A stretch of DNA of 64,000 bases, taken from positions 1,867,730 through 1,931,729 of the forward strand of contig CAIIXF020000007.1 of the NCBI GenBank assembly GCA_903813345.2, written 5' to 3'. Made by a program: the position numbers and the translations under genes. Positions 23,136-34,839 of the stretch are shown one piece after another. The DNA is from Owenia fusiformis (lineage: Eukaryota > Annelida > Polychaeta > Sabellida > Oweniidae). Numbering within the stretch: position 1 is the first letter of the stretch; each line of letters opens with the position of its first letter. Below the pieces are notes generated by a model. It had not been told where the DNA came from. It searched no databases and worked only from the letters and a program-made list of their open reading frames with translations.

Positions 23136-24049
23136 TTGGCTAGATCATTGAATCATTTTTAATCTAAAGAGTGTAGCTAGTATCAAGCTCTTGCAAAGGT
23201 TACCCTAACATGCGCCTGCAGTACACATTAACTGTGGCAGGCACAAGATGCAACACCTGTCTCTAAAACACAAACTGACAGAGCTTCAAAGGGAGTTAAA
23301 ACCTGTGACCCCTGAAACAACTTTACACATAACAAATATGATCTTAGCATATGGATCTATAAATGTTGGTTTAAACTCAACATTTTTGTGTGTATGTTTT
23401 GCAGCTCTCAGCAATTATGTAATCAATGAAATCTTTTCAATCTTCATTAAATGGTAAATATATTCTGATTGTCGGTGCAATGAATAACACTACCTACAGA
23501 GAAGCATACTGTTTTATCATAACGAAAGTATGTACAACATACTGTGAGCACCAATGTAACTCTAAAAATTGCTGATGTGTATTGCAGTCCATTTTATCCT
23601 GGCATAGCAATACAAACCAATTTACTAAAGCAATGCATCACTGCTCATTTTCAAGTTACATGTACCAGGTTTTACATTGCTTGCACCTTGTCTACTAATA
23701 CCACATCCTAATTAAGGTAGTCCAAGTGTCTTCACCAATCAATGTGGACCTTTCGTGTAAGCCTACATACTGATACCAGAGTAAATAAATTGCACCAGAC
23801 CTACCTTAACCGATTAGCACAGTAATATAACAGGTCAATGAAGACCACCAGGAAGTAACTGACAGCTATTTTAATTGCAATTATGACCTCTCATTATAAA
23901 CAAAGGTTTCTAAGAGCTTGATTAAATTACCATAGAGATACATCACTACAGTATGACAGCGCAGACCCATCATGTCACACACATCAATTAGACATGATTT
24001 GTTCATGGATTTTAGCTGGGATGATGAGAATCTAACCAGGAACAAAACT

Positions 24050-24160
24050 AGACAGCAGCAACTCCAAAGATGGGACGGACCGACAGATGGACGGATGGAG
24101 GTGTTCCCTATATCCCTCCGAACTTCGTTCGATGGGAAAATTATTCAATCTGATGATGAA
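24050..24160. repeat. Short dispersed-repeat fragment (GACGGAC / AACTTCGTTCG)
   Basis: Contains GGACGGACCGACAGATGGACG followed by CCGAACTTCGTTCGATGGG, a block that looks like the tail of a dispersed repeat common in invertebrate genomes. No full element is defined. Confidence 0.3.
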
Positions 24161-24357
24161 CAGATATGTATATAGTATAGATGATATTCATAGAAAGTCT
24201 GACAATGCTAAAGCTGAGAAGTCTGGTGTTGGATGTCACTTTCTTTTGTGGCTATTTTTCCAGGCCATATGTTTTTTAACAGATGGTATTTTTTTATAAA
24301 ACTGTCTAGAACAGAAAAGATGTACCTTTTTTCTGGTTACTATAATTATCTTTCACA

Positions 24358-24545
24358 CAGGGTATGGGAGTAAGGTTGTGGGAGAGTTAGTTATTTCATG
24401 TAGTATGGTGTTAGTTAAGTGGCGGGGAGATAATTGGGAAGTGGGAGGTTAGTTGGGAAGTGGGGTGTTACATAGTGGGGAGTTAGTTGGGTAGTGGAGA
24501 GTTAGTTAGGTATCAGGGAGTTATTTAGGTAGTAGATGAATCTGA
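24358..24545. repeat. Degenerate G-rich tandem repeat
   Basis: About eight loose copies of GTGGGGAGTTAGTTGGG-like units, ~20-25 bp each. Confidence 0.6.
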
Positions 24546-25215
24546 GACATGTTGCTTGTTATCTTAAATAAAACTGTAAGGATTTACCTAGTAGTATCTG
24601 GTCTAATTTATGGGGAGAAATAGGTACATTTGTTTGAGACCTGAAAGTAAAAATACTTTTCTTGAATGCCAATGATTTGAAGTTACACATGTCTATTCTT
24701 ATTCTGTTTTCACTATATAGACTTAATATTAGTTGCTCAGGCTCTAGGGATGATCATTACCTTATTCCTGATAGATGTCAATGAGTTTTGGCATTTTGCT
24801 GCCTATGTGATATTTCAAACATAGTACACTGCAAGGAGCAATTACTGTAAAACATGGTCATTTCACTTTACTGTAAGTGTTTTTTCACTTGAAGCTGAAG
24901 GACTGATTATGTAATGGACTTGTTGATTTTTATCATTTGATACCAACAGACAAAATCCACAATGAAGCAAGTAAAAGACACTCAAAATCATTACATGTAT
25001 GAATTCACACAAATATACAATGTCTGCATACTGTACAGTGTATACTGTATATTTGACCCTGGGGTGTTTTGATTGTGGTTTCTTGAGATCCTTGAAAGTT
25101 GCACTGACCCTCTCTCTATCTGACACTTTAAATATGCCTGTGAAAAGATACATGGCATCACTTGAGATACTAGAATAGTAAGTTACACCTGCACCACAAG
25201 AATTGTCCTGGAAGG

Positions 25216-25375
25216 CAGTGTTCTCCCGCCAGAATTTTTTCTCAAGTGGGTGCAAAATTCTCAATTCTACAATTCAGACCAAAATTTTCAAGAATGTGCA
25301 AATGGATTTTCTTCAAAATCTTGAGTGGGTTCAATACTAAAGAAATTTGGAGAATGTGATGGGGACTGTTACCCA
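25216..25375 (-). mobile_element. CAGTGWTCTCCC repeat fragment
   Basis: CAGTGTTCTCCC followed by TTTTTTCTCAAGTGGGTGCA is the reverse complement of the right half of the TIR element at 49054-49220. The other end is eroded. Confidence 0.5.
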
Positions 25376-25792
25376 TCATGGAATACTATGGCCCTCTCTT
25401 CTTGCATCAACACAGACAGGTTTTTTGATGTGATGCATATCAGAATGACTGTTACCCTCTTTTTAAGATTTTTAAAAAATGGAAACTGAAGCATGTGTTT
25501 GAGGCATAAAACAAAAACAACTTACATGAGAAAAAATGGCAGCCTCAAAATACATAAGTTCATTTTCTCTTTTCTTATTCTTCAATCAAATAAACACTAA
25601 GAGTAGTTAATCACCAAATTAAAACTTGCACAGTAGGCCCAAATCAATATTATTTACTTTCCCTATTTCAATTTGCTGCACGTCATTGTAAATCTTAATA
25701 TACAATAATAGCATTGATTCACACTATAGGATACCTGCTGACTTCTACTTGAAGTTTTTAAAGAATGATTGGATTATCAATGAACCCTTTGG

Positions 25793-26003
25793 CACTCTAC
25801 TATACCTTGCATTTGGCTTTCATGAGCAACCCATTTGGCTTATTAGTAATGATTATATATTTGTTTTTATTTGTCTCTTCCTTATTAATGGTTTATTGGT
25901 TGAAAGTTAGATGTTGATAAGGTACTTTCAAAAATATACTAAACAATCCAATTAGACAAACAAAATATCTTATGCATTTCTAGGTGTTAGGTATAGTAGT
26001 GTG
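25793..26003. mobile_element. 211-bp TIR element copy 1, 5-bp TSD
   Basis: Left end CACTCTACTATACCT, right end AGGTATAGTAGTGTG. TTTGG flanks both sides. ~92% similar to the copy at 26070 over its whole length. No coding capacity. Confidence 0.7.
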
Positions 26004-26069
26004 TTTGGAAATAGTTCTGGTATAGACATGGTCACACCATATAAACAAAACATTTGAAAAGGTATTAAT

Positions 26070-26280
26070 CACACTACTATACCTTGCATTTGGTGTTCAT
26101 GAGCAACCCATTTGGCTTATTAGTAATGATTATGTATTTGTTTTTATTTGTCTGTTCCTTATGAATGGTTTATCGGTTGAAAATTAGATGCTAGTAAGGC
26201 ACTTTCAAAAATATATTAAACAATTCAATTAGACAAACAAAGTATCTTATGCATTTCTAGGTGTTAGGTATAGTAGTGTG
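26070..26280. mobile_element. 211-bp TIR element copy 2, 5-bp TSD
   Basis: Left end CACACTACTATACCT, right end AGGTATAGTAGTGTG (perfect 15-bp TIR). TTAAT flanks both sides. Lies 66 bp after copy 1 in the same orientation, but with its own TSD, so the two are independent insertions. Confidence 0.7.
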
Positions 26281-26599
26281 TTAATATGTACCAGTAAATG
26301 AAGACCTCTCTAAAGCTAACACATCAAAAAATGAACACTTTATTTAGCATCAAATTCAAGAAATTTTGGATGTTCATTTGTGAACGAATATTATCTAGAA
26401 TGGTGAATGTGAAATATAATGTAGCTTTAATGCAAATAACACATGTTTTACCTGTAAGGGATCATGATTTATTTCTTGAACAGACACACATTAATCACAA
26501 AAGATATTATAATGCCAGACGCTTAATATTAATCTCAAGTACAGAGAACATTAGGAACCAGACCATATTAGAGTTTATGAAGGGCAACTTGTATTGTTT

Positions 26600-27636
26600 C
26601 TTAGATTTACACCCCCTGGTCTTTAGTACAACATTTTGCAATATAAATATCTCGGTGTTATTCTTACTGATAACAATAAATTTGATATTAACACTGCTTA
26701 TCTTAAAGAACAATCACGAAAGGCAATATTCAAAATCAAACAACGTATAAGAAATTCAATGATGTACCACCCGATGTTGCTCTTCACCTTTTTGATTCAT
26801 TAGTCAGTCCAATACTTTGTTATGGGTGTGAGATTTGGTATGATAAGAAACAGATGAAATCTATTGAAACATTGCATTTGTCCTTTTTAAAATCTATTCT
26901 AGGAGTCAAAACTCAAACAGCTAATCCTGCAGTATATGGTGACCTCGGTAGATTTCCCTTATCTATCAAAATTGAATTATCTTTGATAAAATACTGGTTA
27001 AGACTTATAAAACTACCAGAATCTAATATTTTAAATCAAGCTTATTTATATGGTCAAGAAAAACATGAATTAGGGTTTAAATCATGGTCTGAAAAAGTTT
27101 ATGATATTCTTCACAAATGTGAACTAACAGAGTATTGGGATGACCAAAGTCAAAATACAGACAACTTAGTAAACTTGGTTGACAAGAAACTAAAGAATGC
27201 ATTTATAAATAATTGGAGAAATGATATTTTACAATATCCTATATTAAGAACATATAAGCTATTTAAGAAAGATTTTGAATTAGAACCATATTTGAAACTA
27301 GATAATAAAAAATATAGATTAGCAATAGGTAGATTTAGGTTAAGTTCACATCGGTTAAAAATAGAATCTGGAAGACACATAAAACCCAAACCTAAACCAG
27401 TTAATGAAAGGTTGTGTAATATATGTAAATGTGTGGAGGATGAATTTCATTTTATCATAAATTGTACAAAGCATTCTCAACACAGGCAAATATTTTTCAG
27501 TAAAATTCCTGAAATATTACCAACATTTGACTTGAATAGTAACGATTTATTTATAAGTATAATTTCTAATGATAATATCATCTTCCAACGACATCTTGGT
27601 AAATTTATATACCAATCATTTAACAATTTAGAATAA
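26600..27636 (+). pseudogene. LINE ORF2 3' fragment, frameshifted
   Basis: Reading 26600-26757 gives YKYLGVILTDNN...EQSRKAIFKIKQRIRNS, the region after the RT palm in many LINEs. Near 26755-26761 the frame shifts by one indel, and DVPPDVALHLFDSLVSPIL continues in the frame of the ATG at 26854, open to 27636. That ORF carries LSFLKSILGVKT, RFRLSSHRLKIESGRH and a terminal knuckle CNIC-x7-H-x4-C. The EEP and catalytic RT parts are absent, so this is a 5'-truncated, dead copy from a lineage different from the LINE at 1-5967. Confidence 0.75.
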
Positions 27637-28258
27637 TCAGCAAAATTTGTGCATCACACTTTAAAATATTTTGCCTTTCTTGTATGCTTTCTGTAAAAAA
27701 TATATCAAATCATGTATATTTTTATAAAGATGTAGTCTTAGTAAGTAGTTTAGTAGTAGATAGTAGTTTTAGTGAGTAGTTTATGACTAATGTAATCATG
27801 TTATGATACAATATGTCAATAAAAGTTATATATATACATATATCACAACAAACAAATGCTTAGAAGTAAGTTAAGTAAAGTTGCCGGGCACTTATCACTG
27901 AGGCCTGGCTGCCGAGATAACCTCGTGTCTGCAACTACTTATCCATACTCTCAGAAAACTAGCTCTAATCTCTGCATCTTTTCAACCATTGAAACAAGAG
28001 CTATGAAAGAGTACAAATCTCTAAGAAAATTAACGGAATAGTAACTAGAAAATGGCAACTCCAATAGGTTGCAAATTCCAATGATCAAAAGGTGTTCCCA
28101 AATCATTTTGTGTAAATTAATTTTATACAACACCATTCCATGGGAAAGCAACCAATAAGGAAGAATGGGGCACTGTTATTGTATAGAAGTCTTATGATAT
28201 TCTTTTGAAAAAAGAAAAATCATAACTACCAGGTCCCGACATTTTGATACCGAAACAG
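27637..28258. other. LINE tail and non-coding stretch
   Basis: Probable 3' tail of the LINE fragment, with a degenerate TAGTAGT repeat near 27735-27785 and AATAAAAG near 27820. Otherwise nothing seen. Confidence 0.35.
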
Positions 28259-28344
28259 TACCCTTTGCATCCAATCAAATATGCTTCTTAAAAGAGAGCT
28301 TCCATCTAGTTCGTAGTTTATAACTAGGCTCTGCGCGCAGGGTA
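28259..28344. mobile_element. Deleted copy of the TACCCT element (86 bp)
   Basis: Starts TACCCTTTGCAT, keeps CTTCTTAAAAGAGAGCTTC and ends CTCTGCGCGCAGGGTA, so it has both ends of the elements at 55226 and 62518 with the middle missing. Flanking 9-mers match at only 6 of 9 positions. Confidence 0.55.
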
Positions 28345-30193
28345 CTAAAATAGATCCTTTTGGGTAATTAATTGAAGAGTATAGTTCCAGTGTGGATCCA
28401 TTCTGATACTCATAGCATCTTTCTGTTTCACCTGAGGGCTGAGAAGAAATGAGATGTCATGGTATATCATGATGGTGTGGATCATCCTTCTTCAAAGGAC
28501 TTCATTTATGCTTATTTATACCCTTGATGCAAGGATGGTGTGGATAGCAATTATGGAAATTCAGATAAACTGCAAAAATATAAAATTCTTGAGTATTGAT
28601 AAAAATTCTGTTAATTCAATGCTGATAAGATGTAAAACATGATCTGTTTTGGAACATATTGCTATATTCATGCCAAATATCAACCATCTGTGAAATTATA
28701 ATCTCAAAGAAAAATACCTGCCAAAAATGACAGACTCTGATAAAGGCAATCATTATGGCTGATATATAGATCCAAGGATAGATGGAAAGATGTAGATTTC
28801 TTACAGTAACCATCCTTCTACAAAGGCGTTGTCTTTTTGCAATCTAAAATAACTAGAAAATAAATAGTATAGTAACTTGAAATAAAAATGGAATTATCAA
28901 ATTTAGATGTTTCTAATTTTATGGCCTCAACACTTGGCATAGAAAAATAGGTTGCCTTTCAACAGGTGTGCACCAAGGTATCTATTAGAATATCAAACAA
29001 CAAGAACTCAAACCTTTACTTCCTAATTATCTGAATATTTCAACACTGGTGATTCTGATTAGCTCCAGACATAGTATACAAAGAAATACTACACTTGCCT
29101 GGCAACCTCCCGTTTTGCCATTCCATCATACCATCTCTCTTTATCTTTTCTATTTTTATTTTTGAAAGAAAAAAATTGATGTTTCAATAATTTGAAAATT
29201 GTTCCAAACTACATGTACACTTCTTCCATTCCTTATAAATTTAGGTGATATAACCTCAATAATAATTCCCCCTCACCCCCCCCCCCACACACACACACAC
29301 TGCCCATAGTGTCACTGTGTATTTCCTCAACCAGTGAGATCCATGGTGTTAGAGAAAGAATATCTAGGTTAAGGGGCAAAATAGGGATTTCAATGGAAGA
29401 CTATAGTAGGGGCTAGGTTGACTGATCATCCCTGATTCTATAAATCCCTAAGTGATTTTCTCTGGTGATTTTTACAGTAGATCTCAAAGAATATATACAA
29501 TATATGTACAAGAATGTGGTTGAAGGGGCTGACTGTCTAGTATTGTTTTAGAAAGACCTTGCTTGCCATGTCTGCATCTGCTACCATTTATCTAGTTCTA
29601 GATGTTTTTTCTAACAAAAACTGATAATGATACACAGCTATTCAACAGATTATATGATATTCATCATGACTTCATTGTGAAACACTAAGAAGATGTACAG
29701 GTCTTCTCGAAGGATTTCTTAAGGGAGGGGGGGGGGGGGGCGCTTTTCAAAATTTCCCCACATTGTGTCCAAGTACTCATCAATTGTAATAAACCTGAAC
29801 ATTATCAAATAATAATGCTATTTAATGATTTCTCATGAACTTGAAGTTTTCAACAATGCGGAATCCACATGCCTTGTACCTTGTATTCTTCATTACAAAA
29901 TATTCTGCTTTTCACTCTTATCATTGCACAACTTACAATCTGAGATGCATAAATATTTCATGTACAGCAAAGATATCAAGTTATTTCATGTAAACATAGT
30001 TCAGACAATGGAGCTGCTACTGATTGCAGTCTTGTTATCTAGCATGTATCTCATTCCTCTCATTAATTATGCAAATAATAATTGTTCATCACAATTAATT
30101 AGTATCATATTCTGGTCTATCAGCTAGCTACTTGTACATACATGTCTACATGTTTATACTGAATATAGAATCATAAGAATTCATTCATGGATA
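28345..30193. other. Non-coding stretch with simple repeats
   Basis: Holds a C-run plus (CA)n at 29276-29300 and a G-run at 29727-29740. No gene seen. Confidence 0.4.
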
Positions 30194-30195
30194 TA

Positions 30196-31261
30196 CGAGG
30201 GTTGTCCCATAAGTCTTGAACTTTTTATTCTAATTCATAGAATATTTGATATAGAACGATTAAAATCTCACATTTTATAACTTAGATATATTTCTACTAT
30301 CTCTGTAAATTTCATAGCATAATAAGATCATTTGGAAATGTTACAGATGTTTTAAAATGGAATGTCGATGGTACCCGGGGCAGAAAACAGGATAAATATA
30401 CAAACTATGACGTAAAAAAGGATTTGGAAGGACATCCCAAGTTGTATTTTATTTTTTTCTGCTCCGATCCTCTGTCAGAATATGTGGAACAAATCTAGGG
30501 GCTAACTTTGACATCTCAAGGTTTTTCTTCATCACTCTGTAAGCAGTACTCTTACTAATATCAAAGTCTTCACTGTATGGCTATCTTCCTACAAGTTGTT
30601 CTATTTTCAGCCCTTATACTCTCTGCAATATGTGGTAAGAGTTCGTGACTGGATTTTGGCCTTCCACTTCTCGGAGCATCCTAGGCCTAGGCTGGTATCT
30701 CCAGTTTTTAACTTCTTCTACCAACTCCATATTGTAGGTGCACTCGGAGTATACCGTCTATATACTTTTTCCATCGCTGTTCTTGTTAGTGTAGGTGTGT
30801 GGCCTAAGGAGTCCTGGTATTGCACAACTGCACGCAAAGATTTTTGACAATATCGCTGCCATTTTGGCTTTCAAAATGCTGTGTCTCTGTACCAAAATTG
30901 AGCAATTGTGCTAGTTTATTATGAAATCACAGAGGTATTTCCCAAGATTCTACCAAGTAAAGAGTGTTTTTGTCAATCTTGACAGGTGCTTCACAATTTA
31001 AGATGCATATCATCCTTTAAAATCCATAATACTCCCACTGTTCCATTTTACATTTTTACTTTATTTCATTACTGCCCCGCCCACCTTCTCCTCTAGTTAC
31101 CATAGCAACCATAATAGTTACTCAAGTTCATAATTTTGTTATGAAACTATCACATGTTGAAAATAATTGATTGATCTTGATACATACCAATTTTCAGCCA
31201 AATACATTGAAATATTTTTGAATTAGAATAAAAATTTCAAGACTTATGGGACAACCCTCGT
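30196..31261 (-). mobile_element. Mariner-like element relic with broken transposase
   Basis: The TIRs are CGAGGGTTGTCCCATAAGTC and its complement at 31242-31261, flanked by TA. On the minus strand (about 30880 down to 30449) broken frames read the N-terminal half of a mariner-class transposase: TPSAPTIWSW and KTGDTSL, then LPHIAESIRAENRTTCRKIA, then ISKSTAYRVMKKNLEMSK and APRFVPHILTEDRSRKK before a stop. This is the paired helix-turn-helix DNA-binding part. The DDE catalytic half is not recognisable and several frameshifts separate the blocks. Confidence 0.75.
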
Positions 31262-31263
31262 AT

Positions 31264-32479
31264 ATCCCCTGAAAGGCAAGACAGATGGCTCAACAATTTA
31301 AAATGGTATTACTCAACATGCCCAAAAATAAGTCTTAGTCTGGATTTTATATAACTTTCAAGAACCCCTGGAAATTTGAAAACTATCATGAAGTTTCTCT
31401 GAAAATGTGCTGATAAGGATTTGTGATAGCTGACTAAAAATTTCAAAATGGCCATCTTATTTTTTATAACATACCTATCACTCATAATCACTGCACGTTG
31501 GACATATGGGTCCCTAAAAGATTTTTTGTGAGGATATGGGACCATTAAAGGTTGAGGCCTAACCCTTCTCCCCCACTTAAGTAAAATGAGTCTAAATTTT
31601 AATATTTATTTAAACAGGGCAGGCCAAAATAAGCCACTTTTTGAAAAACCTTTAACTTTTTCAATTTTTGATCCAACATATCATTTGCATACAAAATGAA
31701 ACTTGAAGTTAATCTTCATATACACTGAATAATAGATGTCACCAGCATCTCACTTAAACATGTGGTTATGAACCCCTACCCTGAGTCTAGTTATAAACTA
31801 CCCACTGCCTAATATAGACTATATAACATTTAGTAGCCCCACCCCCACAACCCATGCCAATGACAGTCCAATCATTGAGGTGGAAGAAACACATGCCAAA
31901 TGCGTACCTACCCTATCTTTGAATGCTCCGAAATCACTCTGCTACGTTTTTAGTGAAGTAATTTGGTATTTCATGAGTAATTAGGAGATTTTTGTCAAAA
32001 ATTTGGAACTAATTTTGAAAATTAAAATCCTCTTTATGCGCATGCGCGTGTCAAACTAATCGCCTGTTTAGCTAATCGAAATCATTATTTAAATACTAGT
32101 TTAATCACATAAACGGACAATTATATGGATATATATAAATTATCTGAATATATATGAATATATGAAAAGAATATGATATCTCGCTACACGTTTAGTAGCT
32201 TTAGCGAAATCTTATTATAATAATCTTGTTTCTTGGTGTTATATAGATTTGCATAACGACCAGAGGAACCAGAATTTCTAAGTTGAAATTGCTTGGACAT
32301 TATACTTATAGAACGAAAGGATTTATGATAATTAAGAACTCAAGAATTACAATTTCAACTGTATAAATGAGACAGGAAAGAAGTGGGCTGATCAAATAAA
32401 GGGTAGGTCTCCAACTAACATCATAATTTTAACATTTATAAGTGCAGAATTTCTGCGACAAGCTATTCAATGGTATGCG
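31264..32479. other. Non-coding stretch
   Basis: No gene. A near-palindromic TGCGCATGCGCGTG at 32036-32049 resembles an NRF1 site, and an AT-rich ATATAT tract follows at 32112-32165. Confidence 0.35.
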
Positions 32480-32508
32480 AGATGTCCCTAGTAGGACTAG
32501 GGACATCT
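32480..32508. repeat. 29-nt perfect hairpin
   Basis: Arms AGATGTCCCTAGT and ACTAGGGACATCT, 13 bp each, loop AGG. It lies directly beside the hAT element's TSD. No TSD of its own. Confidence 0.6.
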
Positions 32509-32513
32509 TGAAG

Positions 32514-32977
32514 TAGGGCTCGGACCAGTTGTGAAAATCACAACCGAAAACCATTTTGGTCAAGATAAATCCAAATAACCGAACTTTAACTTATGATAGT
32601 CCAAGAAAATAAACTTATACGTCAAGATCTTGTCAAACTGCTTCAAAATTCTTATTTTCAATGAAAAATATGACAAAACTTACGTCTCCCGTCATTGTTG
32701 TTTACTTCCGGGTATCCCAGAATTCCTATGACCTTCATCCGGGTATCATAAATATGTTGGGACGAAAAATAAAAGCACAAAAATAGTGATTATCAGCGTT
32801 TAGGTGAGATTTTGTTCATATTCTTTTATTTCTAGACGTTTTTGCAATACCCAGGCATAGAATCGTGTGATTATTTAGAACAGAAATGGGTTCGGTTTTC
32901 GGATATTGAAGTCTGTAACCGAATCCGGCCACATTTTGCACCTGACTTGTCATTCCTGAGTATTGGTCCGAGCCCTA
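32514..32977. mobile_element. hAT-type MITE with 8-bp TSD, 464 bp
   Basis: The TIRs are TAGGGCTCGGACCA and TGGTCCGAGCCCTA. Flanking 8-mers TCTTGAAG (32506-32513) and TCTTGCAG (32978-32985) match at 7 of 8. No transposase ORF. Confidence 0.75.
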
Positions 32978-33287
32978 TCTTGCAGTCTACAGTGCTGGTA
33001 TATATTAATTGATCAGTCGTTTAATTGGCATATTTTCTTGAATTTTAACATTTAATGTCCCAAACTCCCACAAACTGCAGAAAAGTATACCCCATAAATC
33101 ATATTTACCAAAATGAGTGTCTCCAAGGCTTCACACCAGCGTATGCATAATGCATTTGTCACGAGTTTGAGCTGAAATTTCGCCAAAATGAAGTAGGCTA
33201 AGGGTAGTCTCTGCCAGGTTTGTTTATTGTGGTAGGCTTGTAAGTGCTCAGAAGCAACTAATTCATATGCGCAAAATAATCAAATAA

Positions 33288-33423
33288 TCTGATTGGTCTA
33301 AACTTTGCTGCACATGCGCACAATGTGTGCCATGTTTTTTTCTAGTGATTTCGTTTCGTTTCATGGAGTTTGCGTTTCAGTGTAACTTCCGCAAAAATGG
33401 CGTGACATGGACAGAATTAACAG
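33288..33423 (+). promoter_or_regulatory. Possible promoter and first exon
   Basis: GATTGGTC (CCAAT box on the minus strand) and CATGCGCA (NRF1-like) precede an ATG at 33363 whose frame reads MEFAFQCNFRKNGVTWTEL up to a good donor, CAG|GTAAAA, at 33423/33424. I do not recognise the protein and found no matching second exon, so this is only a candidate. Confidence 0.25.
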
Positions 33424-33554
33424 GTAAAATCACTTCGAAATTTCAAGAGAACTTTTTACCTATAATAGCAAAACTTTTGTTTTATTTGTGCATTCTATCT
33501 ATCAGATAAGAGTCTCAGGGGTATATAGGCAAATTCATTTTGATAGGAGCACTC

Positions 33555-33584
33555 ATGGGCTTTCAACTCTAGTTGAAAGCCCAT
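33555..33584. mobile_element. 30-bp perfect palindrome flanked by 9-bp direct repeat
   Basis: Two 14-bp arms, ATGGGCTTTCAACT and AGTTGAAAGCCCAT, around CT. GGAGCACTC is found immediately on both sides (33546-33554 and 33585-33593). It looks like an insertion made only of inverted ends. Confidence 0.55.
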
Positions 33585-34124
33585 GGAGCACTCGATGTTT
33601 AGTTTGAAAACGCACCCTTAATTCTCCTTTTCGCGGTTCGCTCTTTGAATCAGAACGTTCGCAAATATGCACTGAAAAAGCACTCAAAAAGGACAAAATT
33701 TGATTGGTCAATATTTTCCCACTATGCATTTCGCGTAGCTATTTGCGTGACACGAAAGTTCTAAATCAAACTAATTACTCAATTTTGTTTTTACACCCGC
33801 ACGCTAAATAAAACAATGACACCATCGTAAGTATTCTTCTTTGTCATTGCTTTAGTAAGTAATCCGAGTTTACTCAATAAAAGATTGTACAATGAACAAC
33901 AAAATTCGGAAACGAGTACTATAGATTTGCTTTCGGACCACTGAACAGATTGACCTAGATAATAGCGACGCGTCTTCTTTGGTTTACTGCTCAGTTGTTT
34001 GTGGGTTTTCAACGTAACTCTATAATGCAATTTGAAGATGAATACTTTTATTCAGTTGTTGCATCGATGTCGCAGTTTGTAGTGCGGTAAGATTGGCATT
34101 CAAGTATTGAAAGTCGAATGGAAT

Positions 34125-34185
34125 TGTTTTTTCCAATATGGCGACTAGTCTACTGATCACGTGACCTTCATTTCCGGAATATTTT
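34125..34185. promoter_or_regulatory. Cluster of promoter-type motifs
   Basis: AATATGGCGACT (YY1-like), ATCACGTGAC (E-box) and TTTCCGGAA (ETS) lie within 60 bp. No coding exon can be tied to it; the ATG inside the YY1-like motif stops after 8 codons. Confidence 0.25.
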
Positions 34186-34839
34186 CTCACTTTTCAATCA
34201 TCCTTTTCACCACGCTATGAATTAATACAATGAAGAAAATAGCTGTTATATTAAGATTAATGAGAGATCAATCGTTTCTAATAATTTTTTCTGTACTCTC
34301 GTACGGGAATATGAACGAATATATCGTTCGAAAAATAGGTGTGAAAATCCCCATGTTAAACCTATGAGGGAAAATAAGGAAGTATAAATTTGTTCCTCCG
34401 CGAACTGCATCATGGGAAATATTTTGCCCTTATAAGGAAAGATTTTCGCGTCTTCTCTTTTGAAGAGGGAACAACGATTTCGAGAATTATTATATATCAG
34501 CACTGTAGTCCTAGCAGTAGCAAAGGGGCAGATCATAAATGAAAAAAAATCAAAACATGAGAGTTTGGACATTCATTTTTGAAATAAGACCCTAAATTTA
34601 ATGAAGCTAAATCAAATTCGATTCAAGATGTTGACAATGACTTGAGCTATCATCACAATCCGGCAATACACGTTAAACTTACCTTTTATCTTGGATAATT
34701 CTTTTCTTCACTTTATGTTATTTTGTGTCTTGTTCAACGGCCTCGTTTTGGTATTATAACAGCCACATGTTACCGCCATCTATCAATCGCGATTCAATTT
34801 ATTTCTACAACTTTCCCGAAATCCCGAAATCTGTTCAAC

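Noticed and set aside
23972-25264. Medium-length ORFs at 23972-24299 and 24863-25264
   Set aside because: No recognisable domain, poor composition and overlap with repeat fragments; no start or splice context stands out.
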